A stretch of DNA of 64,000 nucleotides from Anaerofustis stercorihominis DSM 17244 (GCF_000154825.1 NZ_DS560019.1:1-64000), one strand, 5' to 3'. Counted from the first letter of the stretch, positions 18,172 through 27,716 are shown. Made by a program: numbers and translations. Notes: a model not told the origin generated them from the sequence alone.

Positions 18172-19179
18172 CTATTCCTCCGCTTTCCTGCTATTTAATT
18201 TCTTTTTCATATTTTCAATGGAAAACATTTCTCTTAATTTTACAAAGAAAGGAGTTTCTCCCGATTTAATAAGCATTATTGCAATAAGAAGTAATGAATA
18301 AAGTATCATTCTAAGCTCTGCAAAATCCTGAAGTGCGAATGAAACTATATTCAAAATAAATGCCGCAATTATGGTTCCGTTGATATTTCCGAGTCCGCCC
18401 AATACAACTATCATCAAAATATCGATAGATTTCATAAATCCGAAGTTTTTAGGCTGGATTACACCTACGTAACCTGAGTATAAAGCACCTGCAACACCAG
18501 CAAAGAACGTACCTATTATAAATGCAAGTATCTTTGCCTTTGTGACATTTACACCCATAGATTCTGAAGCTATCTCATCTTCTCTAACCGAAATACAAGC
18601 CCTTCCGAATGAGGATTTAAGCACATTCGTTATTACAAAGTAGCATATGACCATACATATAAAACAAAATTCAAACGAAGAATAAAGAGGTATCGAAGAA
18701 AGACCCGCTGCTCCTCCGAGAATTGTCTGATCTACATTTTGTATTACTATTTTTATTATTTCGCCAAGACCCAAGGTTGCAATTGCAAGGTAGTCTCCCC
18801 TAAGTCTAAGGGTTGGAATACCAATTAGGAAACCTAAGAAACCCGATAATATACCGCCTAAGATCACCGCTAAGATAATCATTACGGGAGAAGATGATAT
18901 CCTAAGCGTCATCAAAGCACTTGTATATGCACCTATAGCCATAAATCCCGCATGCCCTAAAGAAAATTGTCCGGTAATACCGGTAATCAGGTTAAGACCG
19001 AGACCAAGGATTATATCTATACAAAGTTTAAGTACAACAGTTTCATAGAACGGAGAAATTATACCTACGACTATTAAAAGCTTTATTATTACATAAGCGG
19101 CAATAAAGATTAACAATGTCGGTAAATTATCACTGAGTCCCGATATTTTACTTTCATCTTTTTTACTTAAAAAAATCAA
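18172..19179 (-). CDS. livM: Branched-chain amino acid ABC transporter permease LivM (5' end uncertain)
   Basis: About 335 residues with ~9 membrane helices. FSLGHAGFMAIGAY and REDEIASESMGVN (cytoplasmic loop) are typical of LivM. The open frame begins at a TTG (19179) with no ribosome site at workable distance. A GGAGG-N7-ATG site is at 19189, but that ATG reads only eight codons before a TAA. Removing one base from the A7 run (plus strand, 19169-19175) would join it to the long frame, giving MKFFDFLSKKDES. So the 5' end is probably a homopolymer indel, real or technical. Confidence 0.9.
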   Translation of the reverse strand: MIFLSKKDESKISGLSDNLPTLLIFIAAYVIIKLLIVVGIISPFYETVVLKLCIDIILGLGLNLITGITGQFSLGHAGFMAIGAYTSALMTLRISSSPVMIILAVILGGILSGFLGFLIGIPTLRLRGDYLAIATLGLGEIIKIVIQNVDQTILGGAAGLSSIPLYSSFEFCFICMVICYFVITNVLKSSFGRACISVREDEIASESMGVNVTKAKILAFIIGTFFAGVAGALYSGYVGVIQPKNFGFMKSIDILMIVVLGGLGNINGTIIAAFILNIVSFALQDFAELRMILYSLLLIAIMLIKSGETPFFVKLREMFSIENMKKKLNSRKAEE

Positions 19180-19200
19180 AAAATTTCATTATACTGCCTC

Positions 19201-20079
19201 CTATACCTTTTCTTTCCTATTTTTACCTAGTAAACCGGAAGGTTTTACTATAAGGATTATAATCAGTATCGCAAAGGCAACCGCATCTTTATATGCACTC
19301 GACAAGTATCCGCTGACCAAAGTTTCAATAAGTCCGAGAGATACTCCGCCGACTATCGCACCCGGGATACTCCCTATCCCGCCGAATACAGCGGCAATGA
19401 ACGCTTTTAACCCCGGCGTCATACCTGATAAAGGATTTATGGTAAACATAGCCCCGTACATAACTCCCGCAACGGCTGCTAATGCAGAACCGATAAGGAA
19501 AGTAAATGAAATAGCTTTATCTACACTGACACCCATTAACTGAGCCGCATCCGGATCCGAAGAAACGGCTCTCATAGATTTACCTATCTTTGTCTTGCTT
19601 ATCAAGAATTGAAGAGCCACCATTAAAACAAGTGTGATCAATGTAACCATTAATTTATCACTTGAAATAGATAATCCGCCCAAACTTATATAACCAAGCC
19701 CGAAAAATCCTGAAGGATATGTTTTTACATCAGGACCGACGAAATACATCATTGCATACTCAAGCAAGAAACTGACACCTATTGCCGTAATCAAAAGAGT
19801 GATCCTAGGTGCATTTCTAAGAGGTCTGTAAGCAACTTTTTCTATTACCACGCCAAGCAGTGCACAAACGACCATAGCTATCAAAGTAGCGGGAATAAAT
19901 CCAATCCCCAAAGTATATGCACAGAAAAATCCTATGTATCCTCCGACCATTAATATATCACCGTGGGCGAAGTTGATTAAATTGATAATTCCGTATACCA
20001 TGGTATAACCGAGCGCTATCAAAGCATAAATGCTCCCGATGGATATACCATTAATGATTTGCTGAATAAATTGTTCCAA
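19201..20079 (-). CDS. livH: Branched-chain amino acid ABC transporter permease LivH
   Basis: A 292-residue polytopic permease. IYALIALGYTMVYGIINLINFAHGD near the N-terminus and MRAVSSDPDAAQLMGVSVDKAI mid-protein (ATPase contact loop) identify LivH. Ends GLLGKNRKEKV. Co-transcribed with livM 21 bp downstream; separated from livK by a stem-loop. Confidence 0.95.
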   Translation of the reverse strand: MEQFIQQIINGISIGSIYALIALGYTMVYGIINLINFAHGDILMVGGYIGFFCAYTLGIGFIPATLIAMVVCALLGVVIEKVAYRPLRNAPRITLLITAIGVSFLLEYAMMYFVGPDVKTYPSGFFGLGYISLGGLSISSDKLMVTLITLVLMVALQFLISKTKIGKSMRAVSSDPDAAQLMGVSVDKAISFTFLIGSALAAVAGVMYGAMFTINPLSGMTPGLKAFIAAVFGGIGSIPGAIVGGVSLGLIETLVSGYLSSAYKDAVAFAILIIILIVKPSGLLGKNRKEKV

Positions 20080-20156
20080 ATTTTATACCCCCATTGTTTA
20101 TTTAAAGATATTGTAAAACCATATAATATATCGTTTTAATTATAGCCTTAAACTAT

Positions 20157-20189
20157 AGTAAAGTGGTAAGTATCACCTACCACTTTACT
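20157..20189 (-). promoter_or_regulatory. Intercistronic stem-loop between livK and livH
   Basis: A 12-bp stem, AGTAAAGTGGTA and TACCACTTTACT, with a 9-nt loop. No T-run follows on the minus strand, so it is better read as a stabilising or partial-termination hairpin that keeps binding-protein mRNA in excess over permease mRNA. Confidence 0.55.
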
Positions 20190-20230
20190 TAAAATTTATT
20201 TAGTTAAATAATAAATTTCAAAATATTAAA

Positions 20231-21400
20231 TTATAGTTTAGTATTGAATGTTGCCACACCGTCTTTGAATTCAAGTACAACTGTTTCTTTTACAGGGTTA
20301 TGTTGTTTATCGATTGATAATGTACCCGTAACAGCTTTGAAATCTTTTGTAGCTGCTAAAGCTTCAGCAACTTTTTGAGGTTCGGCGCTTCCGGCTCTCT
20401 TGATAGCATCACATGCAAATTTAGCTGCATCGTAACCCAATGTTTCAAAAGCACCAGGGTTTTCATCGTTGTTTGCTGATTTATATGCTTTAACGAAGTT
20501 TTGAACTACATCTGATTTATCATCGGCAGCATAGTGGTTTGTAAAATATACATCTTTTAGAGCATCTTTACCTGCTGTTTCAAGCATTGAAGGAGAGTCG
20601 TATCCGTCAGCACCTAAGATAGGAAGATCTATACCAAGATCTCTTGCTTGTTTGATGATCAATGAACATTCTGTGTAGTAACCAGGTAGGTATATAACAT
20701 CTGCTTTTTTATCTTTGATCTTTGTAAGAACAGGAGCAAAGTCTTTATCTTGAGCTGTAAATGTTTCTGTTGAAACTACTTTTCCGCCGTCCTTTTTAAA
20801 TTTAGCTTCAAATGCTTTTGCAAGACCATTTGAATAGTCATTTGAATTATCAGCTAATACGATAGCAGATTTAGCGTCTAATTTTTTAGCAGCGAATTCT
20901 GCCATTTTGCTTCCTTGAAGTGTATCTGTGTAGCAAAGTCTGTAGATATAATCCTGAACGGAACCATCTTCTTTTACTGTGATATCATCAGAAGTACCTG
21001 AACAAGTTATAGCAGGAACCTTATATTGATTTGCAGCTGAAATAGTAGCTTTGAATGCACCTGATGTAGCAGGTCCTATCATAACACTTACGCCTTCTTT
21101 TGAAGCAAGTTTTGTAGCGGCACTCATAGCTTCGTTGTTATCCGATTTATTATCGATTTTAACTACTTCAACTTGTTTGCCGTTTACTCCGCCGTCTTTA
21201 TTGATTTCAGCAACTGCCATTTCGATACCCTTTGTACAAGCTTGTCCGTAAGTAGCTACGTCTCCTGAAAGTTCGTAGTTGGCACCGATTTTGATAGTGT
21301 CGCCCTTACTTTCAGAATCACTGCCGCCACAGGCGGTAAAACCAACAAGCATCATAGATGCAAGAACTAAAGCTGCTGCTTTTTTCATAGTTTTTTTCAT
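20231..21400 (-). CDS. livK: Branched-chain amino acid-binding lipoprotein LivK
   Basis: About 389 residues. Lipoprotein signal with lipobox VGFTACGG, then a Leu/Ile/Val-binding fold: TIKIGANYELSGDVATYGQACTKGIEMA, GPATSGAFKA, ILADNSNDYSNGLA, and DGYDSPSMLE. It captures substrate outside the cell for LivHMGF. I place the start at 21400, eight bases after AAGGGG; an ATG six bases further out is too close to that site. A perfect CodY-type box lies ~125 bp upstream. Confidence 0.95.
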   Translation of the reverse strand: MKKTMKKAAALVLASMMLVGFTACGGSDSESKGDTIKIGANYELSGDVATYGQACTKGIEMAVAEINKDGGVNGKQVEVVKIDNKSDNNEAMSAATKLASKEGVSVMIGPATSGAFKATISAANQYKVPAITCSGTSDDITVKEDGSVQDYIYRLCYTDTLQGSKMAEFAAKKLDAKSAIVLADNSNDYSNGLAKAFEAKFKKDGGKVVSTETFTAQDKDFAPVLTKIKDKKADVIYLPGYYTECSLIIKQARDLGIDLPILGADGYDSPSMLETAGKDALKDVYFTNHYAADDKSDVVQNFVKAYKSANNDENPGAFETLGYDAAKFACDAIKRAGSAEPQKVAEALAATKDFKAVTGTLSIDKQHNPVKETVVLEFKDGVATFNTKL

Positions 21401-21523
21401 TTTCATTACCCCTTATTTTAATATAATTTTTCCTATATTTTCCCATCTTATCTTTCAAAGAAAATACTAATAATTGTTATTATATTACCCTTACAATTTT
21501 CTTTTGTCAAGTCAAAATGATAC

Positions 21524-21538
21524 AATTTTCAGAAAATT
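21524..21538. promoter_or_regulatory. Perfect CodY box between livK and folC
   Basis: AATTTTCAGAAAATT matches the CodY consensus AATTTTCWGAAAATT at all 15 positions. It lies between the divergent livK (minus) and folC (plus) genes. Regulation of livKHMGF by CodY is inferred from the known role of CodY in branched-chain amino acid transport. Confidence 0.75.
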
Positions 21539-21619
21539 AAAAAAATATTATATATTAAGTATTTTTATTACGAATTATGCTATAATTATCCCTAAGTTTT
21601 TGTAGGAGGATATGATATT

Positions 21620-22921
21620 TTGAATTATAAAGAAGCAATAGAATATATACACATGACAAATAAATTCGGCTCCGTTTTGGGGCTTGATAATATATTGAAT
21701 TTACTGGATAGGCTAGGTAACCCGCAAAAGGATCTAAAAGTCATCCATATAGCAGGAACCAACGGTAAAGGTTCCATTTCCACTATGCTTAACGGAGTAC
21801 TTACACAGGCGGGATATAACGTGGGACTTTATACCTCCCCTTTCCTTGAAAAGTTCAACGAAAGAATAAAAACAAATAACATGGATATACCAGATGAAGA
21901 CATTGCATATTATCTAACCGAAGTAAAAGAGAAAATAAACGAAATGATATCCGAAGGGCTTAATCACCCTACGGAATTCGAAATCATAACCGCAATGGCA
22001 CTTTATTATTTTAAAGAAAAGAATGTGGATATCGTCATTTTGGAAGTGGGGCTTGGAGGAAGGCTGGACGCTACGAATGTAATTGATGATCCGATTTTGG
22101 AGATCATAGCTTCTATAAGCTTTGACCATACCGAATATCTGGGAAATACTTTAAAACAAATAGCTTATGAAAAAGGCGGCATAATAAAAGAAAACAGCAA
22201 GGTTATTTTATACCCCTCTCATAAAGAAGCTTTGGACGAGCTTATCAGGATATCAAAAGAAAAAAATACCTCATATATCATAGGAAATAAAAGAGATATA
22301 GAATTGATCAAAACTGATATTGACGGAAGTGAGCTTTATTACAAAAAGGAAAATGAATTCGGTCTTGAGAAATTCAGATTATCCCTTCTTGGAGAAAATC
22401 AAATATATAATGTACTTACCGTCATAAAAGCACTTGAAACACTAAAAAAAGATGGTTATAAAATAAATAAATGTAATATTGAAAAAGCCTTGACAAATAT
22501 ACATTTTAATGGAAGATTTGAAATATTTAATAAAAAACCTTATATCATACTCGATGGAGGACACAACAAAGAAGGTATTGAAAGCTTTGTAAAAAATATA
22601 AAATTATATTTTAAAGATAAAAAAATAACTCTATTTTTCGGAATGCTGGCTGATAAAGATATCGACAGTGCATTAAAAAAGCTTATACCGCTATCTAAAA
22701 AGATTTATACACTGACTCCGAATAACAACAGAGCATATACAAGCAAAGATATGTATGAAAAAATAAAAAAAGTCGATAATCATATTGAAGCAACTTATTT
22801 GGATGAAAGTGACGAAATAGCGGGCATAATTGATAAAAACAGCGATGAAATATATGCTTTTGTAGGGTCACTCTATTTAATCGGAGAAGTCAGAACAAAG
22901 CTAAAAAATCTTATAAATTAA
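21620..22921 (+). CDS. folC: Folylpolyglutamate synthase/dihydrofolate synthase
   Basis: A 433-residue Mur-ligase-fold enzyme adding glutamate to (dihydro)folates. P-loop GTNGKGSIS is near residue 47, LGLGGRLDATN near 143, SFDHTEYLG near 170, and the C-terminal domain has LDGGHNKEG. The start is TTG with AGGAGG ten bases upstream; the nearer ATG is out of frame and stops after three codons. Monocistronic. Confidence 0.94.
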   Translation: MNYKEAIEYIHMTNKFGSVLGLDNILNLLDRLGNPQKDLKVIHIAGTNGKGSISTMLNGVLTQAGYNVGLYTSPFLEKFNERIKTNNMDIPDEDIAYYLTEVKEKINEMISEGLNHPTEFEIITAMALYYFKEKNVDIVILEVGLGGRLDATNVIDDPILEIIASISFDHTEYLGNTLKQIAYEKGGIIKENSKVILYPSHKEALDELIRISKEKNTSYIIGNKRDIELIKTDIDGSELYYKKENEFGLEKFRLSLLGENQIYNVLTVIKALETLKKDGYKINKCNIEKALTNIHFNGRFEIFNKKPYIILDGGHNKEGIESFVKNIKLYFKDKKITLFFGMLADKDIDSALKKLIPLSKKIYTLTPNNNRAYTSKDMYEKIKKVDNHIEATYLDESDEIAGIIDKNSDEIYAFVGSLYLIGEVRTKLKNLIN

Positions 22922-22946
22922 ATTTAAAATAAAACATTAAAATCTA

Positions 22947-22975
22947 TTGACTTTTATATATAGCAAGATTATAAT
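22947..22975 (+). promoter_or_regulatory. Strong promoter of the marR-ABC exporter operon
   Basis: TTGACT, 17-bp spacer, TATAAT. The predicted start point (~22982) falls at the edge of the inverted repeat that follows. Confidence 0.8.
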
Positions 22976-22978
22976 TAA

Positions 22979-23024
22979 GCAACAAAATAATTAAGTAACT
23001 TAACTATTTGTTGCTTTTTTTTTT
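22979..23024 (+). terminator. folC terminator overlapping a candidate MarR operator
   Basis: Long hairpin with arms GCAACAAAATAATTAAGT and ACTTAACTATTTGTTGC, then T10. The core TTAAGT-A-ACTTAA (22991-23003) is a perfect inverted repeat just downstream of the predicted start point of the marR promoter, where a MarR dimer would block transcription. It thus appears to end folC and regulate the next operon. Confidence 0.6.
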
Positions 23025-23042
23025 AAAGAGAGGAATGATCAA

Positions 23043-23498
23043 ATGAAAGAAGATAATGAAACATTAAAAAAAGAACTAAAAGAATTTGTTTATTATCTGC
23101 ATTCCATTAATAAAATTTTTACTCCTAAAATGGACTGTCATCTTGTTTTACCCAAATCAGAATTTTTTCTGCTTACTATTCTCTTAAGAGAAAAGAAAGA
23201 AAACAAAGTTGATGAAATTTATCCTTCAAAAATAAGCGATAAAAGCAGACTTTCAAGACCCGCAATAACTCAGACTCTGAACAGTCTTGAAAAAAAAGGG
23301 TATATCATAAGGGTACTTGAAGAAAATGACAGAAGGAAATTTAAAGTCAGTATTACAGAGGAAGGTATACAGATTTTAAACGAAGCATTTGAGGACAAAT
23401 TTACTCAATTAATGGAAATAGCCAATAAACTTGGAGAAGAAAAAATAAAACAACTTTTGGACATCTTCAAGGAAATAGTGGAAATTTACAAAAATTAA
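23043..23498 (+). CDS. MarR-family transcriptional regulator
   Basis: A 151-residue winged-helix regulator: ISDKSRLSRPAITQTLNSLEKKGYIIR (recognition helix) and ENDRRKFKVSITEEG (wing) in the middle, with dimerisation helices at both ends. AGAGAGGAATGATCAA precedes the ATG. It is first in an operon with two ABC exporter half-transporters, the usual arrangement for a drug-responsive repressor. Confidence 0.93.
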   Translation: MKEDNETLKKELKEFVYYLHSINKIFTPKMDCHLVLPKSEFFLLTILLREKKENKVDEIYPSKISDKSRLSRPAITQTLNSLEKKGYIIRVLEENDRRKFKVSITEEGIQILNEAFEDKFTQLMEIANKLGEEKIKQLLDIFKEIVEIYKN

Positions 23499-23522
23499 AT
23501 CAGAGAAAGGAAAAGACATAAT

Positions 23523-25787
23523 ATGATAAAATTAAGAAAATACTTAAAACCATTTATTTTCTCGATCATATTTACCATATGTTTCTTACTTGTTCAGGCA
23601 AACTGTGAATTATCACTTCCCGATTACATGTCAAAGATAGTAAACTATGGTATACAAAACGGAGGGATAGAAAACAATATCCCAAACGTAATAAGAGAAG
23701 ACGAATATGAAAAAGTAAAATTCTTCTTGGATGAAAAAGACCAGAAAGACTTAGATAAACTTTACACAAAAGTAACTAAGAAAAGTTCTGATTACAATGA
23801 ATACAAAGAAGATTATCCAGTCCTAAAAAAAGAAAATGTATATGTTTTAAAGGATAACGCCGATAAGGATTTAATAGAAAAACTTGATGCCGCAGTGGGC
23901 AAAAGTGAAATAATAGTAAGTTCTATTGATAATCCTGAAAAGATAAAAGACCAAAACTTATTCAGCTTGGATACCGACGGTGATAAAATGAAACAAATGC
24001 AGGGTATGACATCAGCTAAACCGGATGCTTTTACAATGATAAAGAGCATGCCCGAAAAGAGTTTGAACGAATTCAAGGATAAGATTTATACAAGCCTTGA
24101 TAAGATACCTGAAACGAGCATAAGCCAAGTTGCGGGAACTTTTATAAAAACCGAATATAAAGCTGTCGGTTTAAACCTTGAAAATGTTCAGTCCTCATAT
24201 ATATTCAATATAGGAGCTAAAATGCTTCTTATAGCTTTATTATCAGCGGTATGTGCGATATGCGTCGGCTTCCTTGCTTCAAGAGCAGGTGCCGGAGTTG
24301 CAAAATCACTTAGAAAAGATGTATTCGGAAAAGTAGAAAGCTTTTCAAATGCGGAATTTAATAAATTTGCTGTTTCGTCTTTAATTACAAGGACGACGAA
24401 TGACATCAACCAAGTGCAAATGCTCGTAACTATGGGAATGAGAATGATTTGTTTTGCACCTATCATGGGAGCCATAGCAATATTCAAAGCACTTGAGTTC
24501 AGTGCTTCCATGAGCTGGATAATATTACTTGCGGTCATCCTTATTTTAGGATTTATGATGATAGCTTTTTCAGTAGTTTTGCCAAGATTTAAAATAGTTC
24601 AAAAACTAACGGATAAGCTAAACTTGGTCGCAAGGGAAAACCTATCGGGATTAATGGTTATAAGAGCCTTCGGAACTGAGGATTTTGAAGAAGAAAGATT
24701 TGATGAAACAAACAAAAGCCTTACCAAAACCAATTTATTTGTAAACAGATTTATGATGTTCCTATTTCCTTTCATGATGATAGTTATGAACCTCGTTCAA
24801 TTATTAATAGTATGGGTAGGAGCAAATCAAATAGAAGCAAGCGCACTCCAAGTCGGAGATATGATGGCATTCATACAATATGCAATGCAAATAATCATGT
24901 CATTCTTGATGATTTCCATGATGTTTATAATGGTTCCGAGAGCAAGTGTATCCGCAAACAGAATCAACGAAGTATTGGAAACGGAAGTGGAACTAAAAGA
25001 CCCTAAAGAAGAAAAAGATTTTGATGAATATAAAAAAGGCGTTGTAGAGTTCAATGATGTATCTTTCGCTTATCCGGGTGCTAGCGAATATGTCCTTCAT
25101 CATATAAACTTTACCGCTAACAAAGGTGAGACGACTGCAATCGTAGGTTCTACGGGAAGCGGTAAATCCACACTGATACAGTTGATACCGAGACTTTTTG
25201 AAGCAAGCAAAGGTGAGATACTGATAGACGGAGTAAATGTAAAAGATATAAATCAAGAACATTTAAGAAACAAAATCGGATATATCCCTCAGCAGGGTAT
25301 ATTATTCAAAGGTACGATAAAGTCTAACCTCCAATACGGTAAACAGGATGCAACCGAAGAAGAAATGAAGAGAGCATGCGATATTGCGCAGGCAAGTGAA
25401 TTCATCAATGAAAAACCTGACGGATTTGAAACAGAGATATCTTCAGGAGGCACGAATGTTTCGGGAGGACAAAGACAAAGACTGTCAATTGCAAGAGCTA
25501 TTATAAAAAATGCCGAAATATATATATTTGACGACAGTTTTTCCGCCCTTGACTTTAAGACGGATAAAAATCTTCGTTCAGCATTAAATAAGGAATTATC
25601 TGATGCTACCATGATTATAGTAGCGCAGAGGATCAGTACAATAATACACGCAGAAAAAATCATTGTACTGGACGAAGGCGAAATTGCAGGAATAGGAACA
25701 CATAAAGAGCTTATGGAAAACTGTGATGTATACAAAGAAATAGCCTTATCTCAATTATCAGAAGAGGAGGTTAGAGACAATGAGTAA
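23523..25787 (+). CDS. ABC exporter half-transporter, degenerate-site subunit with extracytoplasmic insert
   Basis: 754 residues, about 150 longer than a typical half-transporter. The extra length is a hydrophilic segment of roughly residues 40-225 between the first and second membrane helices, probably outside the cell. The ATPase domain has Walker A GSTGSGKS, signature VSGGQRQRL and Walker B IYIFDDSFSALD, where the catalytic Glu is Asp. That is the pattern of the degenerate-site partner in heterodimeric exporters such as TM287/288. It overlaps the next gene by 8 bp. Multidrug or peptide export is inferred from family and MarR context. Confidence 0.92.
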   Translation: MIKLRKYLKPFIFSIIFTICFLLVQANCELSLPDYMSKIVNYGIQNGGIENNIPNVIREDEYEKVKFFLDEKDQKDLDKLYTKVTKKSSDYNEYKEDYPVLKKENVYVLKDNADKDLIEKLDAAVGKSEIIVSSIDNPEKIKDQNLFSLDTDGDKMKQMQGMTSAKPDAFTMIKSMPEKSLNEFKDKIYTSLDKIPETSISQVAGTFIKTEYKAVGLNLENVQSSYIFNIGAKMLLIALLSAVCAICVGFLASRAGAGVAKSLRKDVFGKVESFSNAEFNKFAVSSLITRTTNDINQVQMLVTMGMRMICFAPIMGAIAIFKALEFSASMSWIILLAVILILGFMMIAFSVVLPRFKIVQKLTDKLNLVARENLSGLMVIRAFGTEDFEEERFDETNKSLTKTNLFVNRFMMFLFPFMMIVMNLVQLLIVWVGANQIEASALQVGDMMAFIQYAMQIIMSFLMISMMFIMVPRASVSANRINEVLETEVELKDPKEEKDFDEYKKGVVEFNDVSFAYPGASEYVLHHINFTANKGETTAIVGSTGSGKSTLIQLIPRLFEASKGEILIDGVNVKDINQEHLRNKIGYIPQQGILFKGTIKSNLQYGKQDATEEEMKRACDIAQASEFINEKPDGFETEISSGGTNVSGGQRQRLSIARAIIKNAEIYIFDDSFSALDFKTDKNLRSALNKELSDATMIIVAQRISTIIHAEKIIVLDEGEIAGIGTHKELMENCDVYKEIALSQLSEEEVRDNE

Positions 25788-27624
25788 TGAAAACAGACCC
25801 AGAAGAGGTCCTATGGGCAGAGGTCCCGCTATGATGAGAGGCGGAGAAAAAGCCAAAGACTTCAAAGGAACAATAAAAACTCTTCTCAAATATTTAGGTT
25901 CAAAGAAACTCAGTATATTTATAGTATTTATATTTGCGGTCGTATCTACGGTATTCAGTATCGTCGGACCTAAGATCTTAGGTAAAGCAACGACTAAGAT
26001 ATTTGAAGGCGTTATGGGTAAGATCGCAGGAACAGCAACGGGAATCGACTTTACTTATATAGGAAAGATCCTTATCACATTAGTGATACTGTATTTAATA
26101 TCCGCACTTTTCTCATATTTACAAAGTTTTATTATGACAGGAGTTACCACGGATTTAACTTACAGACTAAGAAAAGATATTTCCCATAAAATAAATAAAC
26201 TTCCGCTTAAGTATTATGATAAGCAAACGCATGGTGAAGTATTATCAAGGATAACAAACGATATAGATACCATAAACCAAAACTTAAATCAGGGCTTAAC
26301 GCAAATAATCACCAGTATAACTACTGTAATAGGTATATTATACATGATGGCAACCATAGATTTAACGATGACATTGGTAGCTATACTGATAATACCGGTA
26401 TCAATAATATGTATCATGATAGTCGTTCATTTTTCACAAAGGTATTTCAGAAGTCAACAGGAATATTTGGGACATGTAAACGGGCATATTGAAGAAATGT
26501 ATTCCGGACATATAATCGTTAAAGCTTTCAACAGAGAAAATAAATCTATTGAAGAATTCAACGAATACAATGAAACATTATATAATTCTGCTTGGAAATC
26601 TCAATTCCTATCGGGAATGATGCAGCCTATAATGAACTTTATAAGCAACCTTGGATATGTAGTTATATGTATCATAGGAGGTTACAGAGCAACAAGAGGA
26701 CAGGTAACGGTCGGTGATATACAAGCATTCATACAATATGTAAGAAACTTTACACAGCCGATAACTCAGCTGGCAAACGTATCAAATATCTTACAGCAAA
26801 CTGCTGCATCAGCAGAAAGAGTTTTCGAATTCTTGGATGAAGAAGATGAAAAAGAAACAACAGACGATCCTGTTACGGTAGATGTAGATAAAGTTAAAGG
26901 TTCTGTAGAATTTGAAGATGTATGTTTCGGTTATGAAAAAGATAAACCTATAATCAAACATTTTTCTTCTAAAATCGAACCGGGACAAAAAATAGCAATA
27001 GTCGGTCCTACGGGAGCGGGTAAAACTACCATAGTAAAACTTCTTATGAGATTTTATGATATAAACAGCGGTAAGATCAAAATCGATGGAATAGACATAA
27101 ATGATTATAAACGTAGAGATTTACGACAAATGTTTGGTATGGTTTTACAGGATACATGGCTATATAATGATACCGTAATGAACAATATCAGATACGGCAA
27201 CCTAAATGCCACAGATGAAGAAGTTGAACAGGCAGCAATTGCGGCACATGTGGATCACTTTATCAAGACGAATGTAGACGGATATCAAATGATATTAAAT
27301 GAAGAATCGAGCAATATCTCAAGCGGTCAGAAACAGCTTTTAACTATTGCAAGAGCACTTCTTGCAGATCCTAAGATATTGATTTTGGATGAAGCAACAA
27401 GTTCCGTTGATACAAGAACTGAAAAATTAATCGTAAAAGCTATGGATACATTAGTACAGGGCAGAACAAGTTTTATTATAGCTCATAGATTATCTACCAT
27501 TAAAGATGCAGATTTGATCCTAGTTATGAAAGACGGTAACATTGTAGAACAAGGAACACACGATTCACTTATTGAAGAAAATGGTTTCTATGCAAATCTA
27601 TATAATTCTCAGTTTGAAGAATAA
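25780..27624 (+). CDS. ABC exporter half-transporter, catalytic subunit
   Basis: 614 residues. An Arg/Gly/Met-rich N-terminus (MSNENRPRRGPMGRGPAMMRGG) is followed by six membrane helices and an ATPase domain: Walker A GPTGAGKT, signature ISSGQKQLL, Walker B ILILDEATSSVDT with the canonical catalytic Glu, and switch AHRLSTI. It complements the Asp-bearing partner upstream, forming one active and one degenerate ATP site. The start overlaps the end of the partner by 8 bp, ensuring coupled expression. Confidence 0.94.
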   Translation: MSNENRPRRGPMGRGPAMMRGGEKAKDFKGTIKTLLKYLGSKKLSIFIVFIFAVVSTVFSIVGPKILGKATTKIFEGVMGKIAGTATGIDFTYIGKILITLVILYLISALFSYLQSFIMTGVTTDLTYRLRKDISHKINKLPLKYYDKQTHGEVLSRITNDIDTINQNLNQGLTQIITSITTVIGILYMMATIDLTMTLVAILIIPVSIICIMIVVHFSQRYFRSQQEYLGHVNGHIEEMYSGHIIVKAFNRENKSIEEFNEYNETLYNSAWKSQFLSGMMQPIMNFISNLGYVVICIIGGYRATRGQVTVGDIQAFIQYVRNFTQPITQLANVSNILQQTAASAERVFEFLDEEDEKETTDDPVTVDVDKVKGSVEFEDVCFGYEKDKPIIKHFSSKIEPGQKIAIVGPTGAGKTTIVKLLMRFYDINSGKIKIDGIDINDYKRRDLRQMFGMVLQDTWLYNDTVMNNIRYGNLNATDEEVEQAAIAAHVDHFIKTNVDGYQMILNEESSNISSGQKQLLTIARALLADPKILILDEATSSVDTRTEKLIVKAMDTLVQGRTSFIIAHRLSTIKDADLILVMKDGNIVEQGTHDSLIEENGFYANLYNSQFEE

Positions 27625-27626
27625 TA

Positions 27627-27645
27627 AAAAGGACCTCATTTGAGG
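27627..27645 (+). terminator. Interrupted terminator of the exporter operon; left boundary of the island
   Basis: AAAAAGGACCTCA-TT-TGAGG begins a typical host terminator, but the right arm stops after TGAGG and continues as unrelated sequence (GTGCAAG...) instead of the expected TCC and T-run. This marks the likely left junction of the accessory island at 27645/27646. Confidence 0.5.
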
Positions 27646-27679
27646 GTGCAAGTAAGGGATTTTTATCCTTTAAAAAATT

Positions 27680-27716
27680 CGGCATAGTTTCGGAGAAATC
27701 CAGCTATGCCGTTTTT
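27680..27716. terminator. Bidirectional terminator at the island's left end
   Basis: CGGCATAG and CTATGCCG arms with a 16-nt loop, T5 on the plus side and TTTTTT after AA on the minus side. The recombinase remnant's stop codon lies inside it; on the plus strand it also replaces the lost exporter terminator. Confidence 0.75.
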
